This document shows positions 1 to 11,100 of a stretch of 64,000 nucleotides of DNA, piece by piece. Origin of the DNA: Meconema thalassinum (lineage: Eukaryota; Arthropoda; Insecta; Orthoptera; Tettigoniidae). Location: positions 338,928,444-338,992,443 of the forward strand of contig OX336389.2 in assembly GCA_946902985.2 (NCBI GenBank), in the 5' to 3' direction. The translations under genes and the position numbers were made by a program. The notes under the pieces are model-generated. The model was not told where the DNA came from and did not search any database. It was given only the letters and a program-made list of their open reading frames with translations. The stretch's first letter is position 1. The number at the start of each line of letters is the position of its first letter.

Positions 1-578
1 AAAAAAAGATGTTGCTGTTATTGTTTTGTGTTTTGTACGCAATGTTCGTATTAAACTTTCTAATTGAGTTTGTTATAGTAAGTTATGTGCTTTTGGGTTT
101 ACGTACGTGAAAGTAGCAACATTTTGGTCCTTTTAGCGATCTTTTTCTAAAGTCGTTTCAAATTTGTTAATGATCTTATTCTTGATTCTGTTGACGTAAT
201 CTTGTGAATATTCATTTTTTTTAGCGATGTTGGCTATGATTTTTAGTTCCTTATTTAAATTTTCTTCACTGAGTGGTATATTTAGCGGCTTTCTTTTGGC
301 TCTCGGGGTGATTAGAATCCTTCTTGATTGGTATATCTGTTTGTGTTGGTTTGCGATATATTTCAAAATGTAGCTTATTCTGTATTTTATTTATTTATTT
401 TTTAAATCTAAGTTGTTTAAGCAAGTTTCTTTTTGGGATTCTAGCGTGAATTTAATAGTTTCTAATTTGTTTAACATATCCAATAATTCGTCTGCTTTTA
501 CCGTTTTTTCGTTCATTATGGTGAACACATCGTCCACATATCTACCCAAGAACACAATACCTGGTAAATGGAGTTGGA
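1..578 (-). pseudogene. Penelope-like element reverse transcriptase remnant
   Basis: Read on the minus strand, this is the C-terminal part of a Penelope-like (PLE) reverse transcriptase. The catalytic YVDD motif lies near 530-541, within a stretch reading GRYVDDVFTIM. It is followed by a conserved EIYRKPTQTDI block (about 320-370), an IPLSEENLNKEL block (about 240-285) and, in another frame, a region resembling the end of the RT-to-endonuclease linker (about 15-115). These blocks keep PLE order but sit in at least three different frames with stops between them, so the copy is dead. The GIY-YIG endonuclease, if present, would lie beyond the left edge of the window. The right end passes into a SINE fragment. 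PLEs replicate by target-primed reverse transcription. Family is fairly sure from motif order; subfamily is unknown. Confidence 0.7.
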
Positions 579-705
579 AGGAAGCAGCCGTGGCCTATTA
601 GGAGGGACAGTTCCTGGGTTTGTATAAGAGTTGAAAATATGAAAGCACGGAAAACCATTTCAGGCTGGCTGCGTGGTCGAAATATATTGCTAAATAATAT
701 TGTAA
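570..705 (-). mobile_element. SINE body fragment (reverse orientation)
   Basis: The plus strand reads a decayed version of a segment beginning GGAAGCAGCCGTGGCC. The same segment, in better shape, is the reverse complement of the body of the complete SINEs at 33753-34155 and 39262-39621. No tRNA-like head is visible here, so this is a truncated insertion. Confidence 0.45.
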
Positions 706-902
706 CCGTTGGTTAGTATATAAATATAATTTACACCAATTAAAATTCAGTACACGGGGCTGATTGCCAAGCTACCCCTGCCCTTAAATTGAATCTCCAA
801 CTATGAATTACGGTACTGGTATTAAGTATGTTTTAATTTCATCTAATAAGTCAGGCTATTCAGTGAAAATTGTTCACATGGTTTATTAAAAATTAATTTT
901 GT

Positions 903-1835
903 TCATTCATTAGTTTATGCAATGAAGATCGGGTAAAATGTTAGAGCTTGCACTCAGGTTACTTTAACGCTGTCAGCATTATCGAAGGGGCAGATCATGG
1001 AGGCGAGAAAAGTCTGTCCGATTTTATCAGTGTAATTAACTGGCCCAATTGGGCTGCGCCCCTGTTAAGACCGGTGTTGGCGAATCCCGCCAGATAATCG
1101 TCCGAGTTGATCTGTCTTATCTTGTCATTCAATGTATAGTCCTTTGACGCACTTGCCCCAGGTCAAGTTCTGGTTCTTCTGATGAAATATTCCTACCCTC
1201 GGTCCCCCACCACTGCTATTGTGAAAACCCAAAATCTAAGATATTCTTATTTGTATCGACTGGCTCTTGAATTTCCTAAAAGCACTCTGCCATGCAGGAC
1301 TGTACCAAATGCATTGGGATCTAGCAAAAAAACACTGAAACAAACGTAAACTTAAACAATGTTTATGCAATGGAAATTGGGTAAAATGTTAACACTTGGG
1401 TTATATTAACGCTGTGAAATCATCGAACACAATCTCATGGATGTCCATACTTGTGAAACTATTGAAGACATATCATATTCTTTGGATAAAGCTCTTCCAC
1501 ATAGTTGTTACCATATACTGAACGCTAGGCGATATAATAATTTATTATGTGACTTTGTAGTACAGTAATTGACATCCATGGGACGATCAGCACGAGAGTC
1601 ACTTCCCCTCCAACAGTCTATGACGAAAGTTTGGAACATGTGAACAGTATGGTATGTGTTGGTTGCAAAGTAGGGGAAGAGAGGGGAAGTTGCAAATGAG
1701 CTATCACAGGCGCAATCGGACTACGAATTATCGAAGGGGCATATCACACTGGCGTCAAAAGTCTGCCCGATCTTATCAGTGTAATTAACAGGTGCAATTG
1801 GATTGCGCCCGTTAAGACAACCCCTGACGCCAACG
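903..1835. repeat. Local diverged repeat cluster
   Basis: Two segments, about 960-1080 and 1724-1835, share a long diverged block that includes ATCGAAGGGGCA and TTATCAGTGTAATTAAC and ends in a GC-rich imperfect palindrome. A third partial block relates 905-985 to 1363-1435 (shared TTTATGCAATG and GGGTAAAATGTTA). This may be one repeat family inserted twice or an old duplication. No coding potential is visible. The family is not recognised. Confidence 0.4.
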
Positions 1836-2152
1836 ACAATCCCCCACCCCTTTCCCACTCGACCTTGTGCTGTAAAGCTCGCCAGAAGCTAGGTAAGGGT
1901 GTCGCTAACTTCCTCACTGTTGATTGATATTACCTGTCACTTGAATGAGTTGAATTCAAAGCGACAAGGACAAAATCAACTGACTCATGAACTTAACGGA
2001 TATGTGAAATCCTATCAGAGGAGAATGAATATTGGGAAAACCAAATGAGAAATGAAAATACTTGTCACTTTCAGACCCTGTCGCAACGGGGTAAATCATT
2101 CTGTAACTTCGCTTTCTACACAGACTCATAGGTAGATTTGTTTGAAGAATTT
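1836..2152. other. Unassigned spacer
   Basis: No ORF, RNA gene or repeat could be supported in this stretch. It is ordinary AT-leaning sequence up to the SINE target site. Confidence 0.4.
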
Positions 2153-2513
2153 AATGTCAGATTTAGGTGGCCTCCGTGGCTAAGGCGGCAGCACGCCGGC
2201 CTCTCACCGCTGGGTCCGTGGTTCAAATCCCGGTGACTCCATGTGAGATCTGTGCTGGACAAAACGGAGGCAGACAGGTTTTTCTCCGGGTACTTCGGTT
2301 TTCCCTGTCAAAATTTCATTCCAGCAACACTCTCCACTATCATTTCATTTCATCTGTCATTCATTTAATCATTGCCCCAGAGGAGTGCGTCAGGCCTCGG
2401 CAGCCGGCACAGTTCATATCCTCGCCGCTAGATGGGGGCTTTATTCGTTCCATTCCTGACCCGGTGGGAGACTGGAAGCAGGCTGTGGATTTTCATTTCA
2501 ATGTCAGATTTAG
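2153..2513 (+). mobile_element. tRNA-derived SINE, complete, with target duplication
   Basis: The insert (2167-2499) is flanked by a perfect 14-bp target-site duplication, AATGTCAGATTTAG, at 2153-2166 and 2500-2513. The head carries RNA polymerase III promoter elements: an A-box-like TGGCTAAGGCGG near 2178 and a B-box GGTTCAAATCC near 2221. The body matches a second copy at 4868-5190 on the other strand. Such elements are transcribed by Pol III and copied by a LINE reverse transcriptase in trans. The long open frame across it is a by-product of composition, not a gene. Confidence 0.85.
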
Positions 2514-2637
2514 CGACTTCCGAAACGAGGAAGTGAATTTTAGTATTTTCTCACCACCTTTGACGTGAGATATGCTCCAGAAAATTTGCAAATGGAACTT
2601 ATTGAGCTTCGGGAGGATGTGGCTTTGGAAGGAGTAT

Positions 2638-3267
2638 TTAACCCTCTTAGTGCCAAGCCATTTCCTGAAATACTTGCCAAGAATGCCAAGCCATTTTCTA
2701 TGGTCATGCAGACTATTCAAAAAAACACATTTTCAACGATAGAATCATTATTTTTGCTTTGTATTATAACCAATACTTCATTCTTTCATACATTATGTTC
2801 ATAAAAGTAAATACGGCATCTAAACCTTTTTAATTGAGGTTATTCTGATAATGGTTCAATTTAAAAAAAAATGAGTCTAAATTAAGGACACCTAAGAGTC
2901 ATATTCGAAGAAACACTACGTTTCCAGTTGTAGAAAGTTCCTAGATACATCGGTAGGCAGAAAACTTCAACAAGAAGAAAAAAACTGCACCGTAACTTTG
3001 GCGGGAACGCGCGTGATTGGGGGAGCGCAAAGGGAGGGCGCGAAATCAAACTCAAACCTATCGCGTAACGGACTTTGAAGGAAAAAGTAAACACCGCACA
3101 GGCAAGCTTGAAATCTCACCTTTCCAACAGTATGAAATAATCACGGACGTATGCCTACAGAAATCTACAAATACAAGATAAACAGCACGCCGATTGAATC
3201 GGCTTTGGCACTTTTGGCGCAAGCAGCGAGAGCCGATCTGATCGGCGCGTGGCACTGAGAGGGTTAA
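2638..3267. mobile_element. TTAA-flanked MITE (piggyBac-like)
   Basis: The element is bounded by TTAA at 2638-2641 and 3264-3267. Its ends are inverted repeats: CCCTCTTAGTGCCA on the left and TGGCACTGAGAGGG on the right, 13 of 14 positions pairing. TTAA duplication with a C-rich terminus is the signature of piggyBac-type transposons. At ~630 bp with no transposase it is non-autonomous. An internal oddity is a 12-bp TTAAGGACACCT at 2882-2893, repeated exactly at 3264-3275 across the right boundary. Confidence 0.6.
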
Positions 3268-3613
3268 GGACACCTGCTTACAAAAAATTTATGTAAAACA
3301 TTTTCCATGCAAAAAGTAATTTAACCTATTTACTTTCAATATAAGGAGGATGGCATTATTTTCTTTACGGTAGTAAAGAACTTTTTGGGTTACCAATATA
3401 ATATTCTTGTTTGTGGTTTTGTGAAGTTAATTTGTGATATACGAAATTCTTCATTGGATGTGGCTACTACGTTCTTGTGAAAATACGATGCATTGCTAAA
3501 TAGGGCGGGCGAGTCCACTGTGGTTGGCCCGCCTTGTGTTCCAAATTGCACATGCCTACTGCAGTTAGTTGTAGTATTAAGATTATGTATAATAGAAGTA
3601 GTTAACGTTCCCA

Positions 3614-3780
3614 AGGGCCGATAATCTAGATGTTAGGCCCCTTAAAACAACATGTATCTTCATCATCATCATCATCATCATAAGTGGTCGTTCTCGTCGT
3701 CATCATCATCATCATCATCCACATCCTAGGGGCAGATGACCTCGCTGTTTCGCCTCTTAAAACAACTATCACTCCCACCA
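3614..3780 (+). repeat. Two SINE-tail-like segments with (CAT)n
   Basis: A conserved tail motif (GGGCCGATAATCTAGATG, then TTAGGCCCCTTAAAACAAC) runs into (CAT)n at about 3660-3680 and again at 3698-3719. A second, more decayed version of the motif follows at 3728-3765. The same motif plus (CAT)n closes the complete element at 39882-41130, so these look like 5'-truncated 3' ends of that family. Confidence 0.5.
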
Positions 3781-4094
3781 CCAAATTACTGTATTTCACG
3801 TTCAAGTGGGTACTTTACCCACTTTGTCAACAGTTGCCAGGAAGTCAGTTTCTTTGTTTTACGCGGCATAAACACAAAAAGCCAGCATGCATAGAATATG
3901 GGCCGCGAAGGCTTCAAATTATTTCAATAATCTCTCTAATATAGAAAGCTTTTCAGTCGGTCAACACTAATGTTTGTGCCCAGTTACATTAGGCGGGAAA
4001 AACAAGTAGACTATTTATATGCCCTAACATGAAAACGCACTACATAAGATATTTAACACAAAATAACACGCTTTAATGTACAAAAATGGGGGTA

Positions 4095-4790
4095 TCTATA
4101 TAAAAATGAATGTTACGCGATTGTTTGTTTGTTTGCTTGTTTGTTTGTTTGTCTGTTTGTCCCGTATGCGTTCATATACCATGCATCCCATTGCGATGAA
4201 ACATTGGTGAGTTTTTATGCACACTTCTGTGAAGGTTTCTGAATTAGTAAATCCATTTAACAATAGGTGGCGCACGATTACTTTGAACAAATGAGTGTTG
4301 GCGCACGGATCGTTTCAAGAACGTCCCGTATGCGTTCATATACCATTCTCCGATTGCGAAGAAACTTTGGTGAGTTGTACACACTCCTGCGAAGGTTTCT
4401 GAATTATTAAATCCATTTTACAATAGGCGGCACACGAGTAGTTAGAACAAATGGATGTTGGTGGGCGAATCGTTTCAAGAAAGTCCCGTATGATTTCATA
4501 TATCAGTCATCCAATTGTGATGAAACTTTGGTGTGTTGTTGTGCACACTCCCGCGAGGATTTCTGAATTAGTAAGTCCAGTTTATAATAGGTGGTGCGCG
4601 AGTTGTTTTAACAAATGTGGCCAGCTCATGCGTCGGAAAGCCTCCTTATTTATTCGTGTACGCACCAGACGGAAGCACAAAAATATATTCTTATCCAAAA
4701 GCACTGCAATAAACAAAATTACAACACAAATACTTACTTACTTTCTTTCTTTCTTTGATTCGCATTGCAACGCATACCAGGTACAGCTAG
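4095..4790 (+). mobile_element. Helitron-like non-autonomous element
   Basis: The ends fit a Helitron: it starts TCTATATAAAAATGAA directly after an A and finishes CAGCTAG directly before a T, that is A|TC...CTAG|T with no target duplication. A TTTG-rich run follows the start. The element at 45192-45754 on the minus strand has the same kind of ends and the same TTTG run. No Rep/helicase gene is present, so mobilisation would be in trans. The usual 3' hairpin is not convincing here, which limits confidence. Confidence 0.55.
4161..4640 (+). repeat. Three tandem ~162-bp units inside the Helitron-like element
   Basis: Units begin with CCCGTATG at 4161, 4325 and 4485 and share the segments TTCATATA, GATGAAAC or GAAGAAAC, TTTCTGAATTA and ATCGTTTCAAGAA. 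Spacing is 164 and 160 bp. Units are diverged, so the amplification is not recent. Confidence 0.8.
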
Positions 4791-4867
4791 TTTGTTTATA
4801 TTAAAAAAATAGTGCTCTATGTTGAAATTTCCTGCCTTGGCAGTCTTATAATTCGGCAGTAGACAAT

Positions 4868-5190
4868 GCAAATCCACGGCCTGATTCCAGTCGACTGACC
4901 GGGTCAGGGAATGGAATGAATGCCCCCATCTAGCGGCGAGGATATGAACTGTGCTGGCTGCCGAAGCCTGTCGCACTTCCCTGGGGGCAATGATTAAATG
5001 AATGACAGATGAAATGAAACGAGATTGTTGCTGGAATGATATTTGTGACAGGGAAAACTGGAGTACCCGGAGAAAGACCTGTCTGCCTCCGCTTTGTCCA
5101 GCACAAATCTCACATGGAGTGACCGAGATTTGAACCACGGACCCAGCTGTGAGAGGCCGGGTGGCTGCCGCCTAAGCCACGGAGGCTCAC
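4868..5190 (-). mobile_element. tRNA-derived SINE, second copy of the 2153-2513 family
   Basis: On the minus strand the head starts at 5190 with GTGAGCCTCCGTGGCTTAGG and a B-box-like GGTTCAAATC near 5133. The body follows the same order as the copy at 2167-2499 (CTGTGCTGGACAAA-like, TTTCTCCGGGTACTCC, ATCATTGCCCC). No clear target duplication was found. Confidence 0.75.
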
Positions 5191-5433
5191 CCTCAGCAAT
5201 ATACCTATAATGTCATGTCTGTAGAGTACCATAAGACTTGAAATTGAGACCACTGTCGAAACTCAAGCAGAAGTCTCCAGCAAACCGAAGAGGTGCGCTT
5301 TCCAATTAGACTGCGAACACAACAGCCCACCTTCAAGTCCAAAATGATGAAGGCACCGTTCGTGATGCAGTTGGAAAGCGCTTCTGTTGGGATTGCAGAA
5401 GACACGGGTTTGGGTATCGACTGTGGCCTTATA

Positions 5434-6825
5434 CACTACTGTTTGTAGAAAGTGAAACACCAGGAACAAGAGATGTGACCACATTGCACTTTATACCACA
5501 GATTAGGGACATGACAATACATTACTGATTAGAAAGACAGTCCGGTACATGCACGTTGACGGTCGATCTTCAGTACGGCGTCGCGCCACCCCGTGCTGCA
5601 CTCAGAGCCGCTAGACGTCGTGGTATGGAATCATACAGCGCTTGAATACGCCGCTGGGGAATACCGTCCCACGCGGTTTTTAGGCGCGTCCACAAAGACT
5701 CAACAGTGGCGGCAGGTGGACTTGAACGAACAAGTTGCCGACCGACCATATCCCAGACATGTTCGATGGGCGACATGTCAGGCGAACGGGCAGACCAGGG
5801 AAGCAGAGGTATCCGTCATTTTGCGAAGAAGGCTTGCACATGCCTCGCCACATGCGGGCGGGCATTGTCCTGCTGAAATATGGCCTGTGGAACGGCTTGT
5901 AAGAGGGGCAGTGCCGAGGGCTGCAAAACGTCCCTGATGTAGCGGTCACTGTTCAGATTGCCCGCAAGACGTACGAGGCACGCCGCAAACCATTACACCT
6001 GGTGTTTGTCCCCTATGCCGCTCAACAATACAGTCTGCCTGATTGCGTTCTGCGTTCTCCACGGAGGCGTCGAACGCGTATGCGGTCATCTCTGTAGGAC
6101 AGGTTGAAGCGGAACTCGTCCGAATACACTACATTTCGCCACTCAGCCTGCCAGTGTCGGCGTGCACGTGCCCATTGTAGTCGGAGGCGTCGGTGGTTCC
6201 CGGTCAATGGAAGCCGACGCAGTGGCATGCGTGCTAACAGTTCAGCCCTCAAAAGACGATGCCGTACCGCCGACGCAGACATGTCCACCCACATTGGAGT
6301 GCTCCAACGTCGAGCCAACACCGAGGACGACGCTGTTCTGTCCGATACGGCTATGCGGAGAAGATGGCACTCGTCTCGCGCTGTGGTCACATTGCGTCGT
6401 CCTGTACCCTGTCGTAGCTGTGTACGGCCCTCCTCTCTCCACTGGATCCACATACGCCTTACTGTTGACGCAGCGTGCCCTGTACGAGCCGCAATGTCCC
6501 GGAACGACAGACCCGCCTCCCGGAGCCCAAGCATTCTGCCCCGTTCAACCGCACTCACATGCTGATAGTCCACCCTGTGATGTCGGCGAGGCATCGTTGC
6601 ACTTGCTTACACGTTTCCACTTGGTATGACGGCCGCACGCCGACAGAGCTGTGAGGAACATTGACCTGTCCGGTCCCATGACAGAGGGCACTGATGGGCC
6701 AATGTGCATGCCATCTCTCTGCGATTTCAATCACTTAGTATGGTACCGCAGGCCTACACGACCCCTGTTCTGGGAGTGTTTCCGACCATTTCTTCTGGGT
6801 GTTTCACTTTCTAAAAACAGTACTG
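5434..6825. mobile_element. Tc1/mariner-type DNA transposon with terminal inverted repeats
   Basis: The two ends are inverted: CACTACTGTTTGTAGAAAGT on the left and, reverse-complemented from the right, CAGTACTGTTTTTAGAAAGT, both continuing into GAAACACC. TA dinucleotides flank both sides (5432-5433 and 6826-6827), the expected target duplication. The 1,392-bp length suits a Tc1-like element encoding one ~340-residue transposase, whose broken copy is on the minus strand. About 230 bp between the SINE at 4868-5190 and the left end hold nothing recognised. Confidence 0.87.
5570..6594 (-). pseudogene. Tc1-like transposase, frameshifted
   Basis: The N-terminal part (6594 down to about 6045) has the paired helix-turn-helix region typical of Tc1 proteins, including REAGLSFRDIAARTGHAAST and, about 130 residues on, the first catalytic aspartate in VVYSDEFRF. 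The second aspartate is in FQQDNARPHVA (about 5865-5890) and the third acidic residue is the E of SPDMSPIEHVWD (about 5743-5778), giving DD34E order. The reading frame changes at least twice, near 6045 and near 5990, and a TGA interrupts it at 5816-5818. The last part stays open to a stop at 5570. The enzyme would cut and paste at TA sites in the nucleus, but this copy cannot make it. Confidence 0.87.
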
Positions 6826-6848
6826 TAGTTTAGTCTTATTCTAACAAT

Positions 6849-7158
6849 CCACGACGTAGCCGTGCTCACTAAATCGTGCACTACGACCGCAGCTGCAGCA
6901 TGTCCAGAGACTGTAGATTCGAATCCCGGCGCTGACAGCAGCTATCCTGAGTGTGGTTAATCCCCGAGTTTTTCCACGCTCCCTCCAGGAAAAAAAAGTA
7001 CCTTATTTGCAGTCCCGGGGCAACTTCCCCATCTCTGTTCGTAATACAGCTACACACACCACTACAATCATCACATAAATACAGGTTATCAGACAAATTC
7101 AACACACTAAACTTCACGGGGCTGATGACCAAGGTGTCCCAAGTTCCTGAAATGAGTT
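6849..7158 (+). mobile_element. SINE, tRNA-like head and 3' body
   Basis: A decayed tRNA-like head has a B-box-like GATTCGAATCCCGG near 6912. The 3' part (about 7030-7158, TACACACACCACTACAATCA then CACATAAATACAGG and TTATCAGACAAATTC) matches the 3' bodies of the SINEs at 33753-34155 and 37820-38048. Confidence 0.6.
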
Positions 7159-7160
7159 AA

Positions 7161-7554
7161 CGAATACAACACCTTATTTTAGCACAAAGAACATATATTC
7201 TCTGAAGTAATGTAATAAATAATAAGTTATTTCAACAGAATGCATCGTAATCCAATAACACAGCTTAATAATTAGATCTTAAAGATTGAAGCTAAGAAAT
7301 TGCTTTCAGGAATACAGTATGTTAGTAATACCCAATATTATAGGCCCTACTGTACATTCATTTTCTTCACACTGACTTCTTTTTACGTTAACATGGGTCT
7401 CAATTGCGTATTTATTACCTCCTTATTATCCTCGTTTCTACGGGGTCTGGAATGAGGTGAATGGGTTTCTATGTGGCAATTTCTTCTTACGGTAGGAATT
7501 CCTGACGTGAACCTCATAACAGGAGTTAATGAGAAATGTATGAAATCCTGGAAA
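7161..7554. other. Unassigned AT-rich spacer
   Basis: No ORF, RNA gene or repeat could be supported here. Confidence 0.35.
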
Positions 7555-7700
7555 GGTAATGGAAGGGGCCGCGGCTTGTTAGAAAGTAGTTGTAGTTGTG
7601 TGAAGTTGAAATTGGGAAACCATTTCGAGAACGGCTGACGGTGGAGTTCTAACTTCCTTGTGCTCCGAGTCCGAAGATAGCCTTAAACGTTAACCCGCGT
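7555..7700 (-). mobile_element. SINE body fragment (reverse orientation)
   Basis: The plus strand shows GGAAGGGGCCGCGGCTTGTT, then GGGAAACCATTTCGAGAACG, matching the decayed body seen at 570-705 and 21302-21470. Confidence 0.4.
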
Positions 7701-7997
7701 AGCTACCCCGGTTGGTGGTCTCAATTATATTCACATATTACAACTACTGTGGTACTTCAAAGCTTCCTACCCTAGCGTATAAATCAATTCAGACGATATA
7801 CGGTATATGGCTGCCTGTTGTTCAAATATTTATAATGACGAAAGTAATTTAAAATAGGACCGTGTTTCTGTACAAAACAGTACATACTGGAGGTACTGTA
7901 CATAGTGGCTCAACCACAGGTAGGGAGCACAGCACAGCTTGATTACGTTACGCCCCTTGCCCTGCCCACACTGTGAATATAGCTGTCCTGGATCGTT

Positions 7998-8130
7998 TAT
8001 CTAGGTCTCCCTGCCCCTTATTACTGCCGCGTCTACGTGTGAGATGAGTTCCATTGAGGCGATGCCCTTCCTGACGCCAATTTCATGAGGGGAGTTACTG
8101 TGAGATGAAATGAATGAATATGGGCAAGGT
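7998..8130 (-). mobile_element. SINE 3'-tail fragment (reverse orientation)
   Basis: The segment around GATGCCCTTCCTGACGCCAA and the following GAGATGAAATGAATGAAT is the reverse complement of the tail of the SINE at 52171-52459 and also resembles the tail at 33405-33440. It has no head. Confidence 0.35.
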
Positions 8131-8145
8131 TACATGTCTGATGAG

Positions 8146-11100
8146 TAGGGCTCGGATTTTTAGGTGCTAAAAATCGGGAAAATATTTATTTCTTATGTAT
8201 TAAAAATACCTGAAATATGTGACAGAAAAGTAAAAATATTTAATTATAATTTAGTTTATTAATGTGAACATAAACAATATGCAGTACTCGCGAATGTAAT
8301 TTATTCTATGTCTCACTGACTGCTGAAGCATTACAATACACAACGAGATACATCTTCAGGTTGTCCATCACAAATGACCGACGATTATCGCGAAGCACTT
8401 ACTCTGAAGGCGCGAAACTGCGGCAATATGTTTCTTGCCCTTGAGGTGTTGTGTAACTTCAGATCGCTGTTCAGCCTTGATTGCTTTCCCCCATCAGAAG
8501 TAAAATTATCTTTAAATTCTGCAACAGACGATGACTTGTAGTTGTTTTTACTTTAGGCATCGTAGAACTGCCTTACACTTCACAGTGCCAGATGGTGTAT
8601 TCTTGGAATACACGGTATGAGAGAATATAATTTTTAATGCTCTTTGCTTGTTCATTCCTTCCTCTTTATCAAACACCAACAGTGATCTTCTATTTTCTCT
8701 TTGATGGTCATGTCGCTTATATCTTTTGTGAGTCTGTTCTAGATATATACCTTCCATGACCCTCCTAGCGTCATCTAGCAGCGAATCTCTGAAGCTCCTC
8801 AATTCTTCCTGGTGCAAGAGGATTTACTTATCCATCTGGCCACCAGATTTTGCTACCATCGCCAGCTATCTTCTCCGTGAGCAAGAGAACTTCGTCTACT
8901 TTTTCACTCACCATGCTGCTCTAGTATCGCTTGTTATCAACTCTTTGAAGACCATCTCCTCAAGAGAATTTCATTTCTTATGTTGGTTATGCTGATATGT
9001 ATTCCTTTTGTCTCCTACCCCCACTCCTTTCCCTTCCTTGGTCCCTCTGTGCGTCGCTGAGTGGGTCTCACTAGTGCGCCGGCCGTCGACTCAGTTAAGG
9101 CTCAACTAGAGCTAGCCTCCTGACCTAACGAGGCATTTTTTAGATTCCACGCCATGTGGTAACTTTAAACATCAAGGAGAACCTCACCTTCGCCATGCAG
9201 CAAAGTTAAGTACAAACTTCAAGTTTTAACCTCATCTTCATGGTTTTAACTTCTACATGCTTTTAACGATCTTTTATAGGCAGTGTGAAATTACTTATTT
9301 TTTGAAATAATCATCCTTCGCGGGATTTTCCATGTTGGGCTTTTGTCTAATTAAGCCAATCTTGGTGAAAAGCAGCATTTCTTATGCTTGTTAAATGAGA
9401 GATCTTCTCACCACGTGGGATATTATCTGATACCCGCTGTCTATAAATTACCAAGCTAGTTCCTCCGCTGGATTAACTTTAGCCCCATTCTTCTATTAAG
9501 ATCGTTCTGGAACCTTCCAGATCCTGTACTTTATCTACAAGTCCTGCCGTCATGTATTTTTCACTCACTTGTGAGAATACTATTTAAAATGAGGAATCTT
9601 CCTTATAAATTACTGCAATAGCGAATTTTCTTCCACCGTTGGAATGTTCTATGGCGCATTTAATTGTAATTCACAACCTTCTCAAGAAATAGACTCTCGC
9701 CTACCTAGTGCAACCAGTTATTTTCATCATTGCAATAACTTTCTTTCCCATAAACTTTCGTGTTTCTACATTGAACTTTTCATCTATTTAACAGACTATA
9801 GTGAAAACTAGTGCTTGCCCAACTTTTCTACCGCGTCGTGATCGTCCGTTTACATTAAATAAGGCCATGAACATTTATCCTCAATCCCAATTGATCTTTC
9901 CTAAACCTTCTACTAACAAACCATATTAATAAAATTGTAACTCTGGATCATTTCCAATAAGGTGCCCTTCCATCTTGTTTGTTTATCATTAATTAATTTC
10001 TGTATAACTACGTGTTTTATACACGATTCAAGCTTACATTGTTTCTACCTTATAATCAGGGAAAACAATTCTTTCAACTCTTGAGTGAGTTATTTCTAGG
10101 TCTCAGGAAATGGAAACTGCCCCATTTGGCTCGTGATTCCTACTTAAACATAGGAGGTCAAGAACCTTCCTTTTGATTTTCTCTTCAGGTTTCGCAGTAA
10201 GTGACCTGCCCTTATTTGTATAATAACCAAAGGTAATTCAGCTTAAATATAAAAAGTTGTAGGAACTTCTATCTTATTCTTCATGTTTTTCTTATTGTTA
10301 TTTTCGAAGTTGTCACTCTTTCTAGAATATTCTCTCAGGAGTTTCTTAAAGTACACACCTTGTACTCTATTTATTGTCAAATTTTAATTACTTCATTTGG
10401 GTTTTTTCTTACAAAGATTTTAGAAAATATATAAGGTTCGAAACCTCATAAATTGTTAATTGCCTGGCGCAAACGTTTAATGCTTTCTGAGGTCTGTGAC
10501 CCCAAAATTGTTAACCAAATTGAAAATATATTTGTTAAAGTTATCAACTTCTTTTGCCTTGTTAAATAAATTAAATATTTGTTTTTGGATTTGTCATTTC
10601 GCAAATACAACGGTTAGGCAAGATCCTGTCTTCCTTGGCTCTCTCTACTCAATGCCATTAAATCTATTGATAGGGCTTTCACCACTCGTTGCATTTGAGC
10701 AAGAACTCTTAGTGGTAATCTCGTCAAAGTTTCTCTTAGCTTTAAAAGCTAATTCTAACTGGCCAGTAAGGCAAGTAAAGCTCGCTACGCCAGCTACCTG
10801 CTTGTGGAGATCCTCTCCGAAAACTTATGGTTAGTTTTCCAAAAGATAAGTGTTTCTTTTTGTCTAAACTTTTAGCCGGCTCCTTGCTGAGTAAAAGCTT
10901 AGCCATTTCCAAATGCAACCATTGGTCCACTTACCAAAATTACTCCCCAAGGTATAATCTTTTACCATTATCCTTCTTGGAAGCACTTGGTCGCTTTTCC
11001 AGGAACTCTATAACTTCGAAAACTGGAAATACCAAACCTGATTCAAATTATTGGTATTCTTCGAATTACTTTGCAAAAACGAATTTCTTTGAACAGACAT

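Noticed and set aside
2220..2235. B-box-like GGTTCAAATCC and similar sites as real tRNA genes
   Set aside because: The heads at 2167, 33753, 39621 and 52171 lack a full cloverleaf and are joined to SINE bodies with target duplications.
2167..2568. 133-residue ORF and the similar 134-residue ORF at 4734-5138
   Set aside because: Both are translations of the same SINE family; the similarity is due to the repeat, not a gene.
6104..6629. Two plus-strand ORFs of ~155 residues
   Set aside because: Antisense shadows of the Tc1-like transposase.
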